This document shows positions 35,006 through 43,491 of a stretch of 64,000 bases of DNA, in pieces. Origin of the DNA: Rhizobium sp. ACO-34A (lineage in GTDB: Bacteria > Pseudomonadota > Alphaproteobacteria > Rhizobiales > Rhizobiaceae); assembly GCA_002600635.1 (NCBI GenBank), contig CP021371.1:1367001-1431000 (forward strand), written 5' to 3'. A program made the translations under genes and the position numbers. The first letter of the stretch is position 1; the number at the start of each line of letters is the position of its first letter. Below the pieces are notes generated by a model. The model made no database searches, had not been told where the DNA came from, and saw only the letters and a program-made list of their open reading frames with translations.

Positions 35006-36481
35006 ATGCCCGAGGTATTCGATTCCGATATCTTCAATCTCGCACCGATCGCCATGTGGATCGAGGACTTCAGCGAGGTGAATGCCCTCTTCGATATCTG
35101 GCGTGCGCAAGGGGTCACGGACATCCGGGCCTTCCTGAGGCAAGACGTTTCCCGGGTTTCGGAATGCTCCCGCAAGATCAGGGTCCTCGACGTCAACCGC
35201 AAGACGCTCGAACTGTTCGAGGCCGAAGACATCGATCATCTCAGGGCAAACACGTCGAAGATTTTCCGCGATGACATGCTGGAAACCCACATCAACGAGC
35301 TGGCCGATCTTTTCGACCGAAAGCAGACCTTCTCAAGCGCGACGGTGAACTACACCCTTTCCGGCAAGCGGCTGGATATCCAGCTTCGCGGCGCCGTCAT
35401 GCCTGGTTACGAAGCCACGCTCGGCAAGTTGCTTCTGACCACCGAAGACGTGACCGTCAGGGAAAATGCGCGCCGGGCGGAAAACGTCCAGAGACGTTAT
35501 GCCGAAGGCATCTTCGAACATTCGCCGGTGTCCCTGTGGATCGAGGATTTCAGCGCCATACGGTCATTGATCGAGGATGTCCGTGATCGCGGCATCACCG
35601 ACTTCAGAACCTTCATGGACGTGCACCCGGAATTCGTGCGCCAGTGCATGAGCGAGATCAGCGTCCTCGACGTCAATCAGGCGACGCTCGATCTGTTCTG
35701 CGCGCCCGACAGGAAGACGCTGCTGCATCGCCTGAACGAGATCTTCCGCGACGAGATGGAAAAGCCCTTCCGCGAGCAACTCATGGAACTGTGGCAGGGC
35801 AACCTCTTTCATCATCGCGAAGTCATCAACTACGCGCTGGATGGCTCCGAGCGCCATATCCTCCTGCATTTCTCCGTCTTCCCCGGCCATGAGAACGACT
35901 GGTCCCGCGTGCAGGTGGCGCTGGCGGATATCACCGCCCGCAAGAAGGCCGAGGCCTATCTCGAATATCTCGGCAAGCACGACGTGCTGACCAAGCTCTA
36001 TAACCGCGCTTTCTACGCCGACGAGATCAACCGGCTGGAGCGCAAGCCGCTTCGCCCGGTTTCGGTCATCATGATCGACCTGAACGGGCTGAAGGAAGCC
36101 AACGACCAGCTCGGCCACGACGCCGGCGATGCCCTGCTGCGCCGGTTCGGCGAGATCCTCAACGGCGCGGTGTCCCAGCCCAGCCATGCGGCGCGCATCG
36201 GCGGCGACGAATTCGCCGTGCTTATGCCGGGCGCCGACGCCAAGGCTGCGGGCGCCATGGTGGACACCATCAACGAGCTTCTGAAGATCAACAACCAGTT
36301 CTATTCCACCGCGCCGCTCGGAATGTCGCTGGGGGCTGCGACGAGCGAACCCGGCGAATCCATGGAAACCGTCGTCAAGCGCGCCGATATGCTGATGTAC
36401 GAGCAGAAGAAGGCGTATTATGAAGCGAAGGGTATTGCCGGCTTCGGGACCGGCAGGACGGCGGCGGGCAGGGCTTCCTAA
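35006..36481 (+). CDS. diguanylate cyclase with two tandem PAS-like modules
   Basis: A 491-residue soluble protein. Residues about 5-155 and 165-315 are internal repeats sharing FNLAPIAMWIEDFS/FEHSPVSLWIEDFS, then LDVNRKTLELF/LDVNQATLDLF and IFRDDM/IFRDEM. Each is a PAS-like module. The GGDEF domain (about 325-480) has an intact RIGGDEFAV, so it likely makes c-di-GMP; no RxxD inhibitory site is seen. ATG at 35006 follows CAGGAGG. Its signal is unknown. Confidence 0.92.
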   Translation: MPEVFDSDIFNLAPIAMWIEDFSEVNALFDIWRAQGVTDIRAFLRQDVSRVSECSRKIRVLDVNRKTLELFEAEDIDHLRANTSKIFRDDMLETHINELADLFDRKQTFSSATVNYTLSGKRLDIQLRGAVMPGYEATLGKLLLTTEDVTVRENARRAENVQRRYAEGIFEHSPVSLWIEDFSAIRSLIEDVRDRGITDFRTFMDVHPEFVRQCMSEISVLDVNQATLDLFCAPDRKTLLHRLNEIFRDEMEKPFREQLMELWQGNLFHHREVINYALDGSERHILLHFSVFPGHENDWSRVQVALADITARKKAEAYLEYLGKHDVLTKLYNRAFYADEINRLERKPLRPVSVIMIDLNGLKEANDQLGHDAGDALLRRFGEILNGAVSQPSHAARIGGDEFAVLMPGADAKAAGAMVDTINELLKINNQFYSTAPLGMSLGAATSEPGESMETVVKRADMLMYEQKKAYYEAKGIAGFGTGRTAAGRAS

Positions 36482-36572
36482 AGGGCAGGGTTCTCGCCGA
36501 GGTTGCGTGGATGCGCTCTGGCGTTTCCCGAAGAATTTCCTACATGAAACGGCGCTCCTGAACGAACGCTCT

Positions 36573-36838
36573 AGGGGCAAGACTCAATCAGGACAGGTGT
36601 TCTGCGCGTCGCACCTTGGGTCTGAGTAGAAGGAAAAGTGCAGGAAATGCGGATCATTTTCAAACCTTTCCGACGCCCGCAGGCCCAAGATGCGGCTGGC
36701 CCGAAGGGTTGGTCTGGATGAGCCGCCTGATCGCGAACAATGCTCGGCAAGGCCACGCGGCCTTACCTTGCGCTTGTTCGCTTCCATTCAATCCCATCCA
36801 GACCAACAGAGCATCTGTCCTGATTGAGTCTTGACCCT
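36573..36838. mobile_element. miniature inverted-repeat element, copy 2 (266 bp)
   Basis: Same length and internal layout as 19642-19907, over 90% identical in the central 219 bp (18 differences by eye). Terminal repeats are near-perfect (about 29 of 32). Paired changes relative to copy 1 keep the stems. The right end stops 14 bp before the cyclase start codon. The rest of the gap 36482-36572 shows nothing. Confidence 0.8.
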
Positions 36839-36852
36839 GAGGAACCTGCCCG

Positions 36853-38142
36853 ATGGAATCTCCGGCGCGAAGGCTGACCACGCTGAAGTCTATCCCGGAT
36901 GCCGAAATCGAGGCCGAGCGCACGCTCGCGGTACTCAGGCTTTTCTGCGCGCTGGTTCTGCTCACCCCGCATTTCATCGAGCCGCTGTTCAGCTCCGGGG
37001 CGGAGCCCGTCCGCTGGCAGGTGCCCTCGGTGCTGTCGCTCTCAACCCTGTCGCTGAGCGGCCTTCTGGCGCTTTTCCTGATCAGCCTTGGAAAATTCAG
37101 TTCCTGGATGCGCTATGTTTTCGCCTTCATGGATGCCGCCATGCTGGCGACGGTCTGCTATCTGTCGCTGACCTTCCACGGCCTTTCGGGCAACTGGATC
37201 TTTGCAGCGCCCGTGACCTGGGCCATTCCGCTGCTGCTCACGGTCGGTGCGCTGCGCTATCAACCGGTGATACAGATCTGGTCCACCCTCCTGTTCTTCT
37301 GCGCCCTCGTGCTGGTCGCTTTCATCCTTCCCTGGGAGGATGGCGAGCAGATGGCCGTCACCGCCGGCGTCACGGCGCTGTTTTCGCCGCTGCCATCGAT
37401 TGCGCGCCTCTGCCTCATCGTGCTCACCGGCCTTGCCTCGGTGGTGGTGATGTATCGTTCCCGCTCGCTGCTGCGCCGCGCCCGTCAGGAAGCCTACGCC
37501 ACGTCCGAACTGTCGCGCTTCCTGCCGCCGGAAATCGTGCCGCTGGTGACCGAAAGCGACGAGTGGCGGCAGGGTCGCAAGCAGGTCGTGGCGATCCTCT
37601 TCGTCGATATCCGCAACTCGACCCAGATGGCCGAAGGCCTCGACCCCAAGGCGATGTCTAAGCTCATCCGCTCCTTCCGCGCCATCGTCCAGCGTGCCGC
37701 CCGCGCCCATGGCGGCGTGATCGACAAGTTCGTCGGCGATGGCGCCATGATATTGTTCGGCGTGCCCCATCGGTTGGAGGACGATGCCGCGAGAAGCCTG
37801 AACTGCGCCCGCGAGATCCTCCGCCTGATCGAGGAACGCAACGCCTCCGTGGAGGCAGCGGACCGCCTTTCGGTCGGTATCGGCGTTCACCGGGGCAAGG
37901 TCTATTGCGGCATCGTCGGCGATGACGAGCGCCGCGAATTCACCGTGATCGGCGATGCCGTCAACGTTGCCTCGCGCATCGAGCAGGCTACCAAGCAGTT
38001 CTGCATCCCGCTTCTGGCCTCCGGCGATGTCGTGGCCTCGGCGAAGGAAGACGATCTCTGGGAGGTCACCAGCTCCGAGCCGTTGAGGGGCCGGCAGCAA
38101 TCCATCTGCCTCATGGCGCCGAAGGTTTCCGTCGCCGGTTAG
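36853..38142 (+). CDS. class III adenylate/guanylate cyclase with membrane domain
   Basis: A 429-residue inner-membrane cyclase. Six hydrophobic segments lie between about residues 25 and 205, followed by the catalytic domain (about 240-410). The metal aspartates are in LFVDIRNST and KFVGDGAMILFG, and the transition-state residues are in VIGDAVNVASRIEQ (Asn and Arg). It should make cAMP (or cGMP). ATG at 36853 is preceded by GAGGAA that lies immediately outside the miniature element. The membrane part may sense an envelope signal. Confidence 0.92.
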   Translation: MESPARRLTTLKSIPDAEIEAERTLAVLRLFCALVLLTPHFIEPLFSSGAEPVRWQVPSVLSLSTLSLSGLLALFLISLGKFSSWMRYVFAFMDAAMLATVCYLSLTFHGLSGNWIFAAPVTWAIPLLLTVGALRYQPVIQIWSTLLFFCALVLVAFILPWEDGEQMAVTAGVTALFSPLPSIARLCLIVLTGLASVVVMYRSRSLLRRARQEAYATSELSRFLPPEIVPLVTESDEWRQGRKQVVAILFVDIRNSTQMAEGLDPKAMSKLIRSFRAIVQRAARAHGGVIDKFVGDGAMILFGVPHRLEDDAARSLNCAREILRLIEERNASVEAADRLSVGIGVHRGKVYCGIVGDDERREFTVIGDAVNVASRIEQATKQFCIPLLASGDVVASAKEDDLWEVTSSEPLRGRQQSICLMAPKVSVAG

Positions 38143-38349
38143 GGCCGTAACGGATCGTCCAAAAATCGGCTTGTCTCGCATTCGGGACCGGGTAAGAATA
38201 TCGCCACGGCCGGAGGCAGCCGGCAGCCCGCGCCCCTATGGGGCATGGCGAATGCCTCTCACGATCCTTCATGACCGTTTCAAACGTCAGGTGAAGGCGT
38301 TGGTAATGCGGGCGCCGACGAAGACTTCGCCGTGATGAAGGAAACGGAA

Positions 38350-38925
38350 ATGCGCGACTATCGCGATGCAAAGGCCATGGCGAAAGCCATGCGGGAGGCG
38401 CTTGCCGACCGCAACGTCACAATCACCCACAGCGAGGCGCTGGAAATCGTCGCCCGCCAGTTCGGACTGGCGACGTGGAATATACTCTCCGCAAGGATCG
38501 AAGCTTCGGATGCCGGCGACGGCGATCCTGCCATCTCCTTCGAGCAGGCGGTGCCTACGATCGCCTTCGAGCAGGCGGTGCCTATTGTGCGCATCTTCGA
38601 CGTGGCGAAGGCGCATGAATTCTATCTCGGATTTCTCGGCTTCAAGGTCGACTGGGAACATCGTTACGGCGACAACTTTCCGCTTTACACGCAGATTTCC
38701 CGCGCCGGGCTGAGGCTTCATCTGTCAGAGCATTCCGGCGATGCGACGCCGGGCGGCAACATGTGCGTCTACATGAAGGGCATCAGGGAATTCCACAAGG
38801 AACTCGCCGCCCGGAATTACCGCTACATGAAGCCCGGTCTGGAGGACGAGGGAACGCGGCTGGAAGTCGGGGTCATCGACCCTTTCAATAACCGCATCCG
38901 CTTCATGGAACTGAAGGACGGTTGA
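38350..38925 (+). CDS. glyoxalase-superfamily (VOC) protein with N-terminal helical domain
   Basis: About 191 residues. The first 50 residues (RDYRDAKAMAKAMREALADR, then THSEALEIVARQFGLATWNI) form a helical domain also hinted at in the protein at 14267-14821. A VOC module follows (about 75-190; VRIFDVAKAHEFYLGFLGF). An in-frame 27-nt tandem duplication gives the repeated FEQAVP segment before the VOC part. ATG at 38350 has AAGGA about 7 nt upstream; earlier ATGs at 38332/38335 lack one. Relatives are annotated as bleomycin-resistance-like; activity is unknown. Confidence 0.82.
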   Translation: MRDYRDAKAMAKAMREALADRNVTITHSEALEIVARQFGLATWNILSARIEASDAGDGDPAISFEQAVPTIAFEQAVPIVRIFDVAKAHEFYLGFLGFKVDWEHRYGDNFPLYTQISRAGLRLHLSEHSGDATPGGNMCVYMKGIREFHKELAARNYRYMKPGLEDEGTRLEVGVIDPFNNRIRFMELKDG

Positions 38926-39002
38926 AAACACTCTGCGGGCGAACGGCGCTGTTGCGCCGCTCGCTTGAGGGAGAAGGGGAGGCGGGGCGGGACGAGCCCG
39001 AC

Positions 39003-39887
39003 TTACACAGCCGCGGTCAGCGTCAGGCCGATGCCCCACGGATCCTTCAGCACATGGCCTTCGGCCGTGCGGGTGACCGGGATTTCCAGGCTTTCCAGCG
39101 TGGCGAGCGCGGTGTCGAGCGCTTTCCTGTCGTTGAAGGTCAGCGAATAATCCGAAAGGCCGGACATGGCTCCCTCGCGGGTAGTTGCGCCACGGCTGTT
39201 CCAGATATTGGCGGCGACATGGTGATGGTAGGTGCCGGCCCCGAAGAAGCTTGCACCGGGATAGACTGCCATCTTTTTCAGCCCGAGCACGCCTTCGTAG
39301 AAGCGATTGGCTTCCGGAATGTTGCCGACCTGCAGATGCATGTGGCCGATTGCCGCCTTGTCCGTCATGCCGCCCCATGGCGTCTTCGGAGCCTTGTCGT
39401 AGAGACCCTGCAGGTCGAGATGCAGCGTCGCCATCTCGACGGTTCCGTCCGACAGGAACGTCCAGTCCTCGACGGGGCGGTCGGCATAAACCTCGATGCC
39501 GTTGCCCTCGGGATCGGAGAGATAGATCGCCTCGCTCACCAGATGGTCGGAGGCGCCGTCAAGGCGCACGCCATGTGCCACGGCATGGGCAAGCCAGTGG
39601 CCGAGTTCGTTGCGGTCGGGCAGCAGGAAGGCGGTGTGGAACAGCCCTGCCGCGTTGCGCGGGGCGCGCTGCACATTGCCGCCGGTCGTCAGCGTCAGCA
39701 GTGGCTTGCCGCCTGCGCCGAGCACGACTCCGCTCGCCGTCTGCTCGATCACCTGAAGGCCGAGCATGGTCTCGTAGAACTGCTTCACCCGGTCGAGATC
39801 GCTCACCACCAGATGGCTGCGACCCACATGGATCGGCCGCGTCAGCGCGAAGCTCGGGGTTTCGTTGATCGTATTCGTGTCTGTCAT
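39003..39887 (-). CDS. VOC-family ring-cleavage dioxygenase-like protein (CatE type)
   Basis: A 294-residue protein with two VOC modules (about 20-140 and 170-290). Metal-binding positions of extradiol dioxygenases are recognisable: HVGRSHLVVSD, GHMHLQVGN and the YLSDPEGNGIEVY motif with Glu. CatE-like catechol 2,3-dioxygenases have this length. ATG at 39887 with AGGAG 8 nt upstream. No aromatic-degradation neighbours occur, so the substrate is open. Confidence 0.87.
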   Translation of the reverse strand: MTDTNTINETPSFALTRPIHVGRSHLVVSDLDRVKQFYETMLGLQVIEQTASGVVLGAGGKPLLTLTTGGNVQRAPRNAAGLFHTAFLLPDRNELGHWLAHAVAHGVRLDGASDHLVSEAIYLSDPEGNGIEVYADRPVEDWTFLSDGTVEMATLHLDLQGLYDKAPKTPWGGMTDKAAIGHMHLQVGNIPEANRFYEGVLGLKKMAVYPGASFFGAGTYHHHVAANIWNSRGATTREGAMSGLSDYSLTFNDRKALDTALATLESLEIPVTRTAEGHVLKDPWGIGLTLTAAV

Positions 39888-40105
39888 GGCTATCTCCTGG
39901 GGATCGGCGACGCGTCCTGTTTTCTTTGGGCGGTCCATGGCGCGCGGGATGTCTTGAGGCACGTCCGGCGGCGCTTTCCGATCCTTTTCCTCATCTCTTC
40001 TTGGGTTTAATATGAACACGTAGCATCGTTCACGAAAGACCGGATAAAGTGGATTTATCGTTCGACAATTGTTGACTGTCTTTCACTTTAATCAGGTGCC
40101 CAAAA

Positions 40106-40119
40106 TTGATCCTGATCAA
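40106..40119. promoter_or_regulatory. FNR/FixK-type anaerobox upstream of usp-dksA
   Basis: TTGATCCTGATCAA exactly fits the TTGAT-N4-ATCAA site bound by rhizobial FixK/FnrN. It lies 82 bp before the usp start codon. The rest of the 314-bp gap 39888-40201 shows a low-GC stretch but no other motif. Confidence 0.8.
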
Positions 40120-40201
40120 TGCGGGAAGGGGCTCGACGGACGATGGTACGGGCAAAGAGAGGAAACGCGGCGGGGACGGTCGCAGATAAAAGGAGAAAGT
40201 C

Positions 40202-40612
40202 ATGTACAAGAAAATTGTTGTTCCGGTGGATTGCGGTCAGCTCGACAAGGGCGAGAAGATCCTGCGCAAGGCCGCTTCGCTGCTCGATGCCGGTGGTGAG
40301 ATCATTCTCCTGACCGTGGTCGAGGACATGCCGGGTTATCTGGCGATCGACCTGCCGGTCGATGTTATCGAAGGCGCGATCAAGGACGGCAAGGCGAAGC
40401 TCGTCGAGCTCAAGGAAAAGAGCGCGATCGACGCCCGCGTCGAAATCCGTTCGGGCGCTCCGGCACGCGAAATCCTGGCCGCTGCCGGCGAACACGGTGC
40501 CGATCTCATCATCGTCGCCTCGCATATTCCGGATCTGGCCAACTACTTCATCGGCGCCACCGCCGACCGCGTCGTCCGTCACGCAAAATGCTCGGTTCTG
40601 GTTGACCGCTGA
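40202..40612 (+). CDS. universal stress protein (UspA family)
   Basis: A 136-residue single Usp domain beginning MYKKIVVPVDCGQLDKGEKI and ending with IIVASHIPDLANYFIGATADRVVRHAKCSVLV. The last loop lacks the G-x2-G pattern of ATP-binding members, so it may be of the non-ATP type. ATG at 40202 follows AAAGGAGAAAGTC. It is the first gene after the FNR/FixK box, so it is probably induced under low oxygen, and it runs with the DksA-like gene 48 bp later. Confidence 0.92.
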   Translation: MYKKIVVPVDCGQLDKGEKILRKAASLLDAGGEIILLTVVEDMPGYLAIDLPVDVIEGAIKDGKAKLVELKEKSAIDARVEIRSGAPAREILAAAGEHGADLIIVASHIPDLANYFIGATADRVVRHAKCSVLVDR

Positions 40613-40660
40613 ACGGCGGAGCGACAGACTGAAAAGACAGAAATTGAGGAAACACCCGGG

Positions 40661-40981
40661 ATGGACACCGCACGATACGAACAGATCCTCAACGATCGGC
40701 AGCAGGAAATCCTGAACCGCCTGCACAAGATCGATACTGATCTTGGCAGGCCTCGCGATCAGGACAGTGAGGAGCAGGCCACCGAGGCCGAAAACGACGA
40801 AGTCCTCGAGGAGTTCGGCGAAGTCGGCGAAAAGGAACTGAAGGCGATCGACGCGGCCCTCGACCGCATCGCCAAGGGCACCTTTGGTACCTGCGTCAAA
40901 TGCGGCCAGCCGATCTCCGAACAGCGCCTTGCAGCGGTGCCCTACACGCCCTTCTGCCAGGAATGCGCTTCCGGCAAGTAA
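40661..40981 (+). CDS. DksA/TraR-type zinc-finger protein
   Basis: A 106-residue protein with an N-terminal coiled coil (about 1-70) and a four-cysteine zinc finger, CVKCGQ and CQEC (about 79-103). DksA-like proteins bind the RNA polymerase secondary channel. At 106 residues it is shorter than DksA (about 150) and more like short DksA/TraR paralogues. It shares a transcript with usp and so presumably the low-oxygen control. Confidence 0.9.
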   Translation: MDTARYEQILNDRQQEILNRLHKIDTDLGRPRDQDSEEQATEAENDEVLEEFGEVGEKELKAIDAALDRIAKGTFGTCVKCGQPISEQRLAAVPYTPFCQECASGK

Positions 40982-41065
40982 CATACCGGCCCGTTTTCGT
41001 TTTTACGGAGGCGGGTCGTTTTCAAATGATCCCCGTCGATCGTTTCGCCTTCGTCAGGTCGGTCT

Positions 41066-41449
41066 TCAAGACATCTTCAGCAACGCGCCGATCGTGCCGC
41101 CGACCAGCAGTGCGATGCCGATCAGCGTCGTGAGCGCTGCGCCGGGGCCGCGTTTCCTGGCGTCGGAATAATATTCCGAGGCATAGAGCACGCGCGCGGC
41201 CGTCCAGCACAGGCCGAGCAGGCCCGCGAGGGCATCCGAGGTGTAATAACCGAACAGCCAGAGGGAAGGCAGGAAAAGCACCAGTTGCTCGACGGTGTTC
41301 TGCTGGACCCGGAAGATCCGCTCGAAATTCGCATTGCCTGAAACCTTCGGCGCCTCGACGCCGAACTGTTTGCGGGCGCGCGCCACCTTCACCATGAACC
41401 ACACATAGGTAATCAGCGCCGCGAATGTGGCGAGCACGGTGAAGCGCAT
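41066..41449 (-). CDS. MAPEG-family membrane protein
   Basis: A 127-residue inner-membrane protein with four hydrophobic segments and the MAPEG core ERIFRVQQNTVEQLVLFLPSLWLF, then ARVLYASEYYSDARKRGPG. MAPEG proteins include microsomal-type glutathione transferases. ATG at 41449 follows GAGGAACGACAAC. It converges with the DksA-like gene. Confidence 0.9.
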   Translation of the reverse strand: MRFTVLATFAALITYVWFMVKVARARKQFGVEAPKVSGNANFERIFRVQQNTVEQLVLFLPSLWLFGYYTSDALAGLLGLCWTAARVLYASEYYSDARKRGPGAALTTLIGIALLVGGTIGALLKMS

Positions 41450-41886
41450 GTTGTCGTTCCTCGAAGTGTGAAGCCACAGGAGCATAATCCGACCGGAGTA
41501 AAACGAGGATCGATAGGATTGTGCTCCAAATGAAAGTCTCAGAGCGCCGATCTGCTTCCGGCAGATCGAAACGTGCTCCAGGTATCGGATTGGTAAGGTA
41601 AGGACGGGTGCTTCGCAAGCCGCGGACGCATGACATCAAAGTCCGGAAATTGTCCTGAAATATGGTTGCCGCTGCTCACGGAGTATTCCAGATCCGTCCG
41701 AAGGTTGACTTGTTCCGACCGGTTAATTCGCCCATGATGCAACCTTGGCGCATCGGCCCGAAAATCGAGGTCGATTTTCTGGAAGGCCCGATGCGCGGAT
41801 ACAGGGAGTTGTGGTGTGTTTTGTGTGGCCAGATGGGCGCACGGCGCTCCGGCTTTAAGACCTCGGATGAATGAGAGTTTGCGTCG
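41450..41886. other. 437-bp intergenic region with a repeat fragment
   Basis: Lies between the MAPEG gene and the hemolysin III-like gene, which diverge. A stretch near 41815-41860 (TGGGCGCACGGCGCTCCGGC) matches the tail of the repeat at 32790-32832. A short hairpin GATCTGC/GCAGATC occurs at 41561-41579. No gene or RNA is evident. Confidence 0.5.
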
Positions 41887-42540
41887 ATGACCGATCAGTT
41901 CCGCTTCGGGCGGCCCTATGATTTTCACGAACTGGTGGCCGATGGCATTGTCCATGCTATCGGCGTGGTTTTCGCGCTGGTCGGCGCAACCGCCCTGATC
42001 TTCTATGCGACGGTCTGGTCTTCCCACGCGGAAATGGCGGCGGCGTGGATCTATGGCCTCGGCCTCGTCATCTCGCTCGGCGTTTCCTGCACCTACAACA
42101 TGTGGCCGAACTCGCGCACCAAATGGATCCTGCGCCGCTTCGATCACTCCGCGATCTTCGTGCTGATTGCCGCCACCTATACGCCGTTTCTGGTCAAGGG
42201 TTCGGATAACTGGCGCATTATGGCGCTGCTCGGCGCGATCTGGCTCACGGCCATTATCGGCATCTGGTTGAAGTGTCGTTATCCCGGCCGCTACGACCGG
42301 CTGGCGATCCTGCTCTATCTCGCCATGGGCTGGAGCGGCGCGTTCGCCATGGGCCCGATTTCGCAAATCCTGCCCGGCATCACCATGACGCTGATCCTCG
42401 CCGGCGGCATCATCTATTCGGCCGGCGTGGTCTTCCACGTCTGGGAACGCCTGCGCTTCCAGAACGCCATCTGGCACGGCTTCGTGCTGACCGCCGCCGT
42501 GGTCCACTACTCGGCGGTGTTTACCGCGATCAGCTTCTAA
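41887..42540 (+). CDS. hemolysin III-like membrane protein (HlyIII/AdipoR fold)
   Basis: A 217-residue inner-membrane protein with seven hydrophobic segments. Family motifs: DGIVHAIGVVFALVG (first), CTYNMWP and RFDHSAIFVLIAATYTPF (zinc-site Ser/His/Asp region), and IWHGFVLTAAVVHYSAVF with two His near the end. These match the AdipoR/HlyIII metal site. Physiological role unknown. Start ATG 41887. Confidence 0.92.
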   Translation: MTDQFRFGRPYDFHELVADGIVHAIGVVFALVGATALIFYATVWSSHAEMAAAWIYGLGLVISLGVSCTYNMWPNSRTKWILRRFDHSAIFVLIAATYTPFLVKGSDNWRIMALLGAIWLTAIIGIWLKCRYPGRYDRLAILLYLAMGWSGAFAMGPISQILPGITMTLILAGGIIYSAGVVFHVWERLRFQNAIWHGFVLTAAVVHYSAVFTAISF

Positions 42541-42559
42541 AGCGTCAGCCTGAAAATCT

Positions 42560-42840
42560 GAATCGATTTTCGGAAAGCACGGTACGTAGATTCAATAAGT
42601 TAGAGTGTCTTTTGTTCGTCCAACCAGAATACACGACAACAGGTCTTGAACTTGCGGCTTCACCCCCCTCTGGCCTGCCGGCCATCTCCCTCTCAAGGGG
42701 GGAGATCGGTTAGGCGACACCGCCAGCGCCCTCTTAAACGCAGTGTTCTCGGATACAAGGGGCGAGAGGCTGACCGTTCTGCCGATCTCCCCCCTTGAGG
42801 GGGAGATGCCTGGCAAGGCAGAGGGGGGTAGCCCCAAGCC
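42560..42840. repeat. compound block of extragenic palindromes
   Basis: A first part resembles 32750-32830 (TCGATTTTCGGAAAGC, AATAAGTTAGAGTG). The second (about 42660-42838) is a 180-bp inverted element: CCCCCTCTGGCCTGCCGGCC ... GGGGGGAGATC at one side and GATCTCCCCCCTTGAG ... GCAAGGCAGAGGGGGG at the other. Related elements lie at 46738-46945 and 52300-52540. Fills the 355-bp gap. Confidence 0.8.
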
Positions 42841-42895
42841 CGGAGCTTGTCATAGTGTCCTGCGATCTGAAAGATCACGACACGCCTTCAAGCTT

Positions 42896-43465
42896 TCACC
42901 GCCCCTTGAGCAGAATGACCGCGTAACGACAGGCCTCGCCGCTTTCATTGATGAAGGCGCAGTCGGCGGGCGGGCCGAGCGCGAGACAGTCTCCCGCATC
43001 GAGGTGGTGGCGGGTCTCTCCCTCGAGGAAGACGAGGTTGCCTTCCTGCACCCAGATCATTTGCCGGAGGAAGGCGAAGGCCGCCGCATCATAGGGAACC
43101 CGGGCACCGGCCGGCAGGGAGACCTCCACGATTTCGAGCGGCATGTCGACAGCAGGTGAAACCTGCCGCCGCACATAACCCGTTTCGGGATCGGTCCACA
43201 TCGGCTGTTCGCCCGCCTTCGAAAGCCGTCTGCCAGTTGCTTCCGCCCGTGCGATCAGGGTGGAGACGCTGAGCGACAGCGCGCCGGCGAGCTTGCCGAG
43301 AAAGGCGGCCGTCGGGCTGCTTTCTCCGCGCTCCACCTTGTTGATCATCGCGCGCGAAACGTCGGCGCGTTCGGCAAGGTCGCTGAGCGACCAGCCGCGT
43401 GCGGTCCGTTCGGTACGGATTCTTTCCCCTAGACAGCGGTCGAAGTCGTCTGATAAATTAGACAT
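42896..43465 (-). CDS. XRE-cupin transcriptional regulator
   Basis: A 189-residue regulator: XRE helix-turn-helix at about 14-68 (RTARGWSLSDLAERADVSRAMINKVERGESSPTA) and a cupin sensor at the C-terminus (LAGDAGDCLALGPP-like LDAGDCLALGPPADCAF). ATG at 43465. It is divergent from the GNAT gene with only 26 bp between start codons, so one site near 43462-43490 would control both. Effector unknown. Confidence 0.9.
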   Translation of the reverse strand: MSNLSDDFDRCLGERIRTERTARGWSLSDLAERADVSRAMINKVERGESSPTAAFLGKLAGALSLSVSTLIARAEATGRRLSKAGEQPMWTDPETGYVRRQVSPAVDMPLEIVEVSLPAGARVPYDAAAFAFLRQMIWVQEGNLVFLEGETRHHLDAGDCLALGPPADCAFINESGEACRYAVILLKGR

Positions 43466-43491
43466 ACCGTCAATATAGTGGACAATTCGTC

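Noticed and set aside
42660..42838. rho-independent terminator pair or a small RNA gene
   Set aside because: The same inverted element recurs at two other places, so it is a repeat; any terminator action would be secondary.
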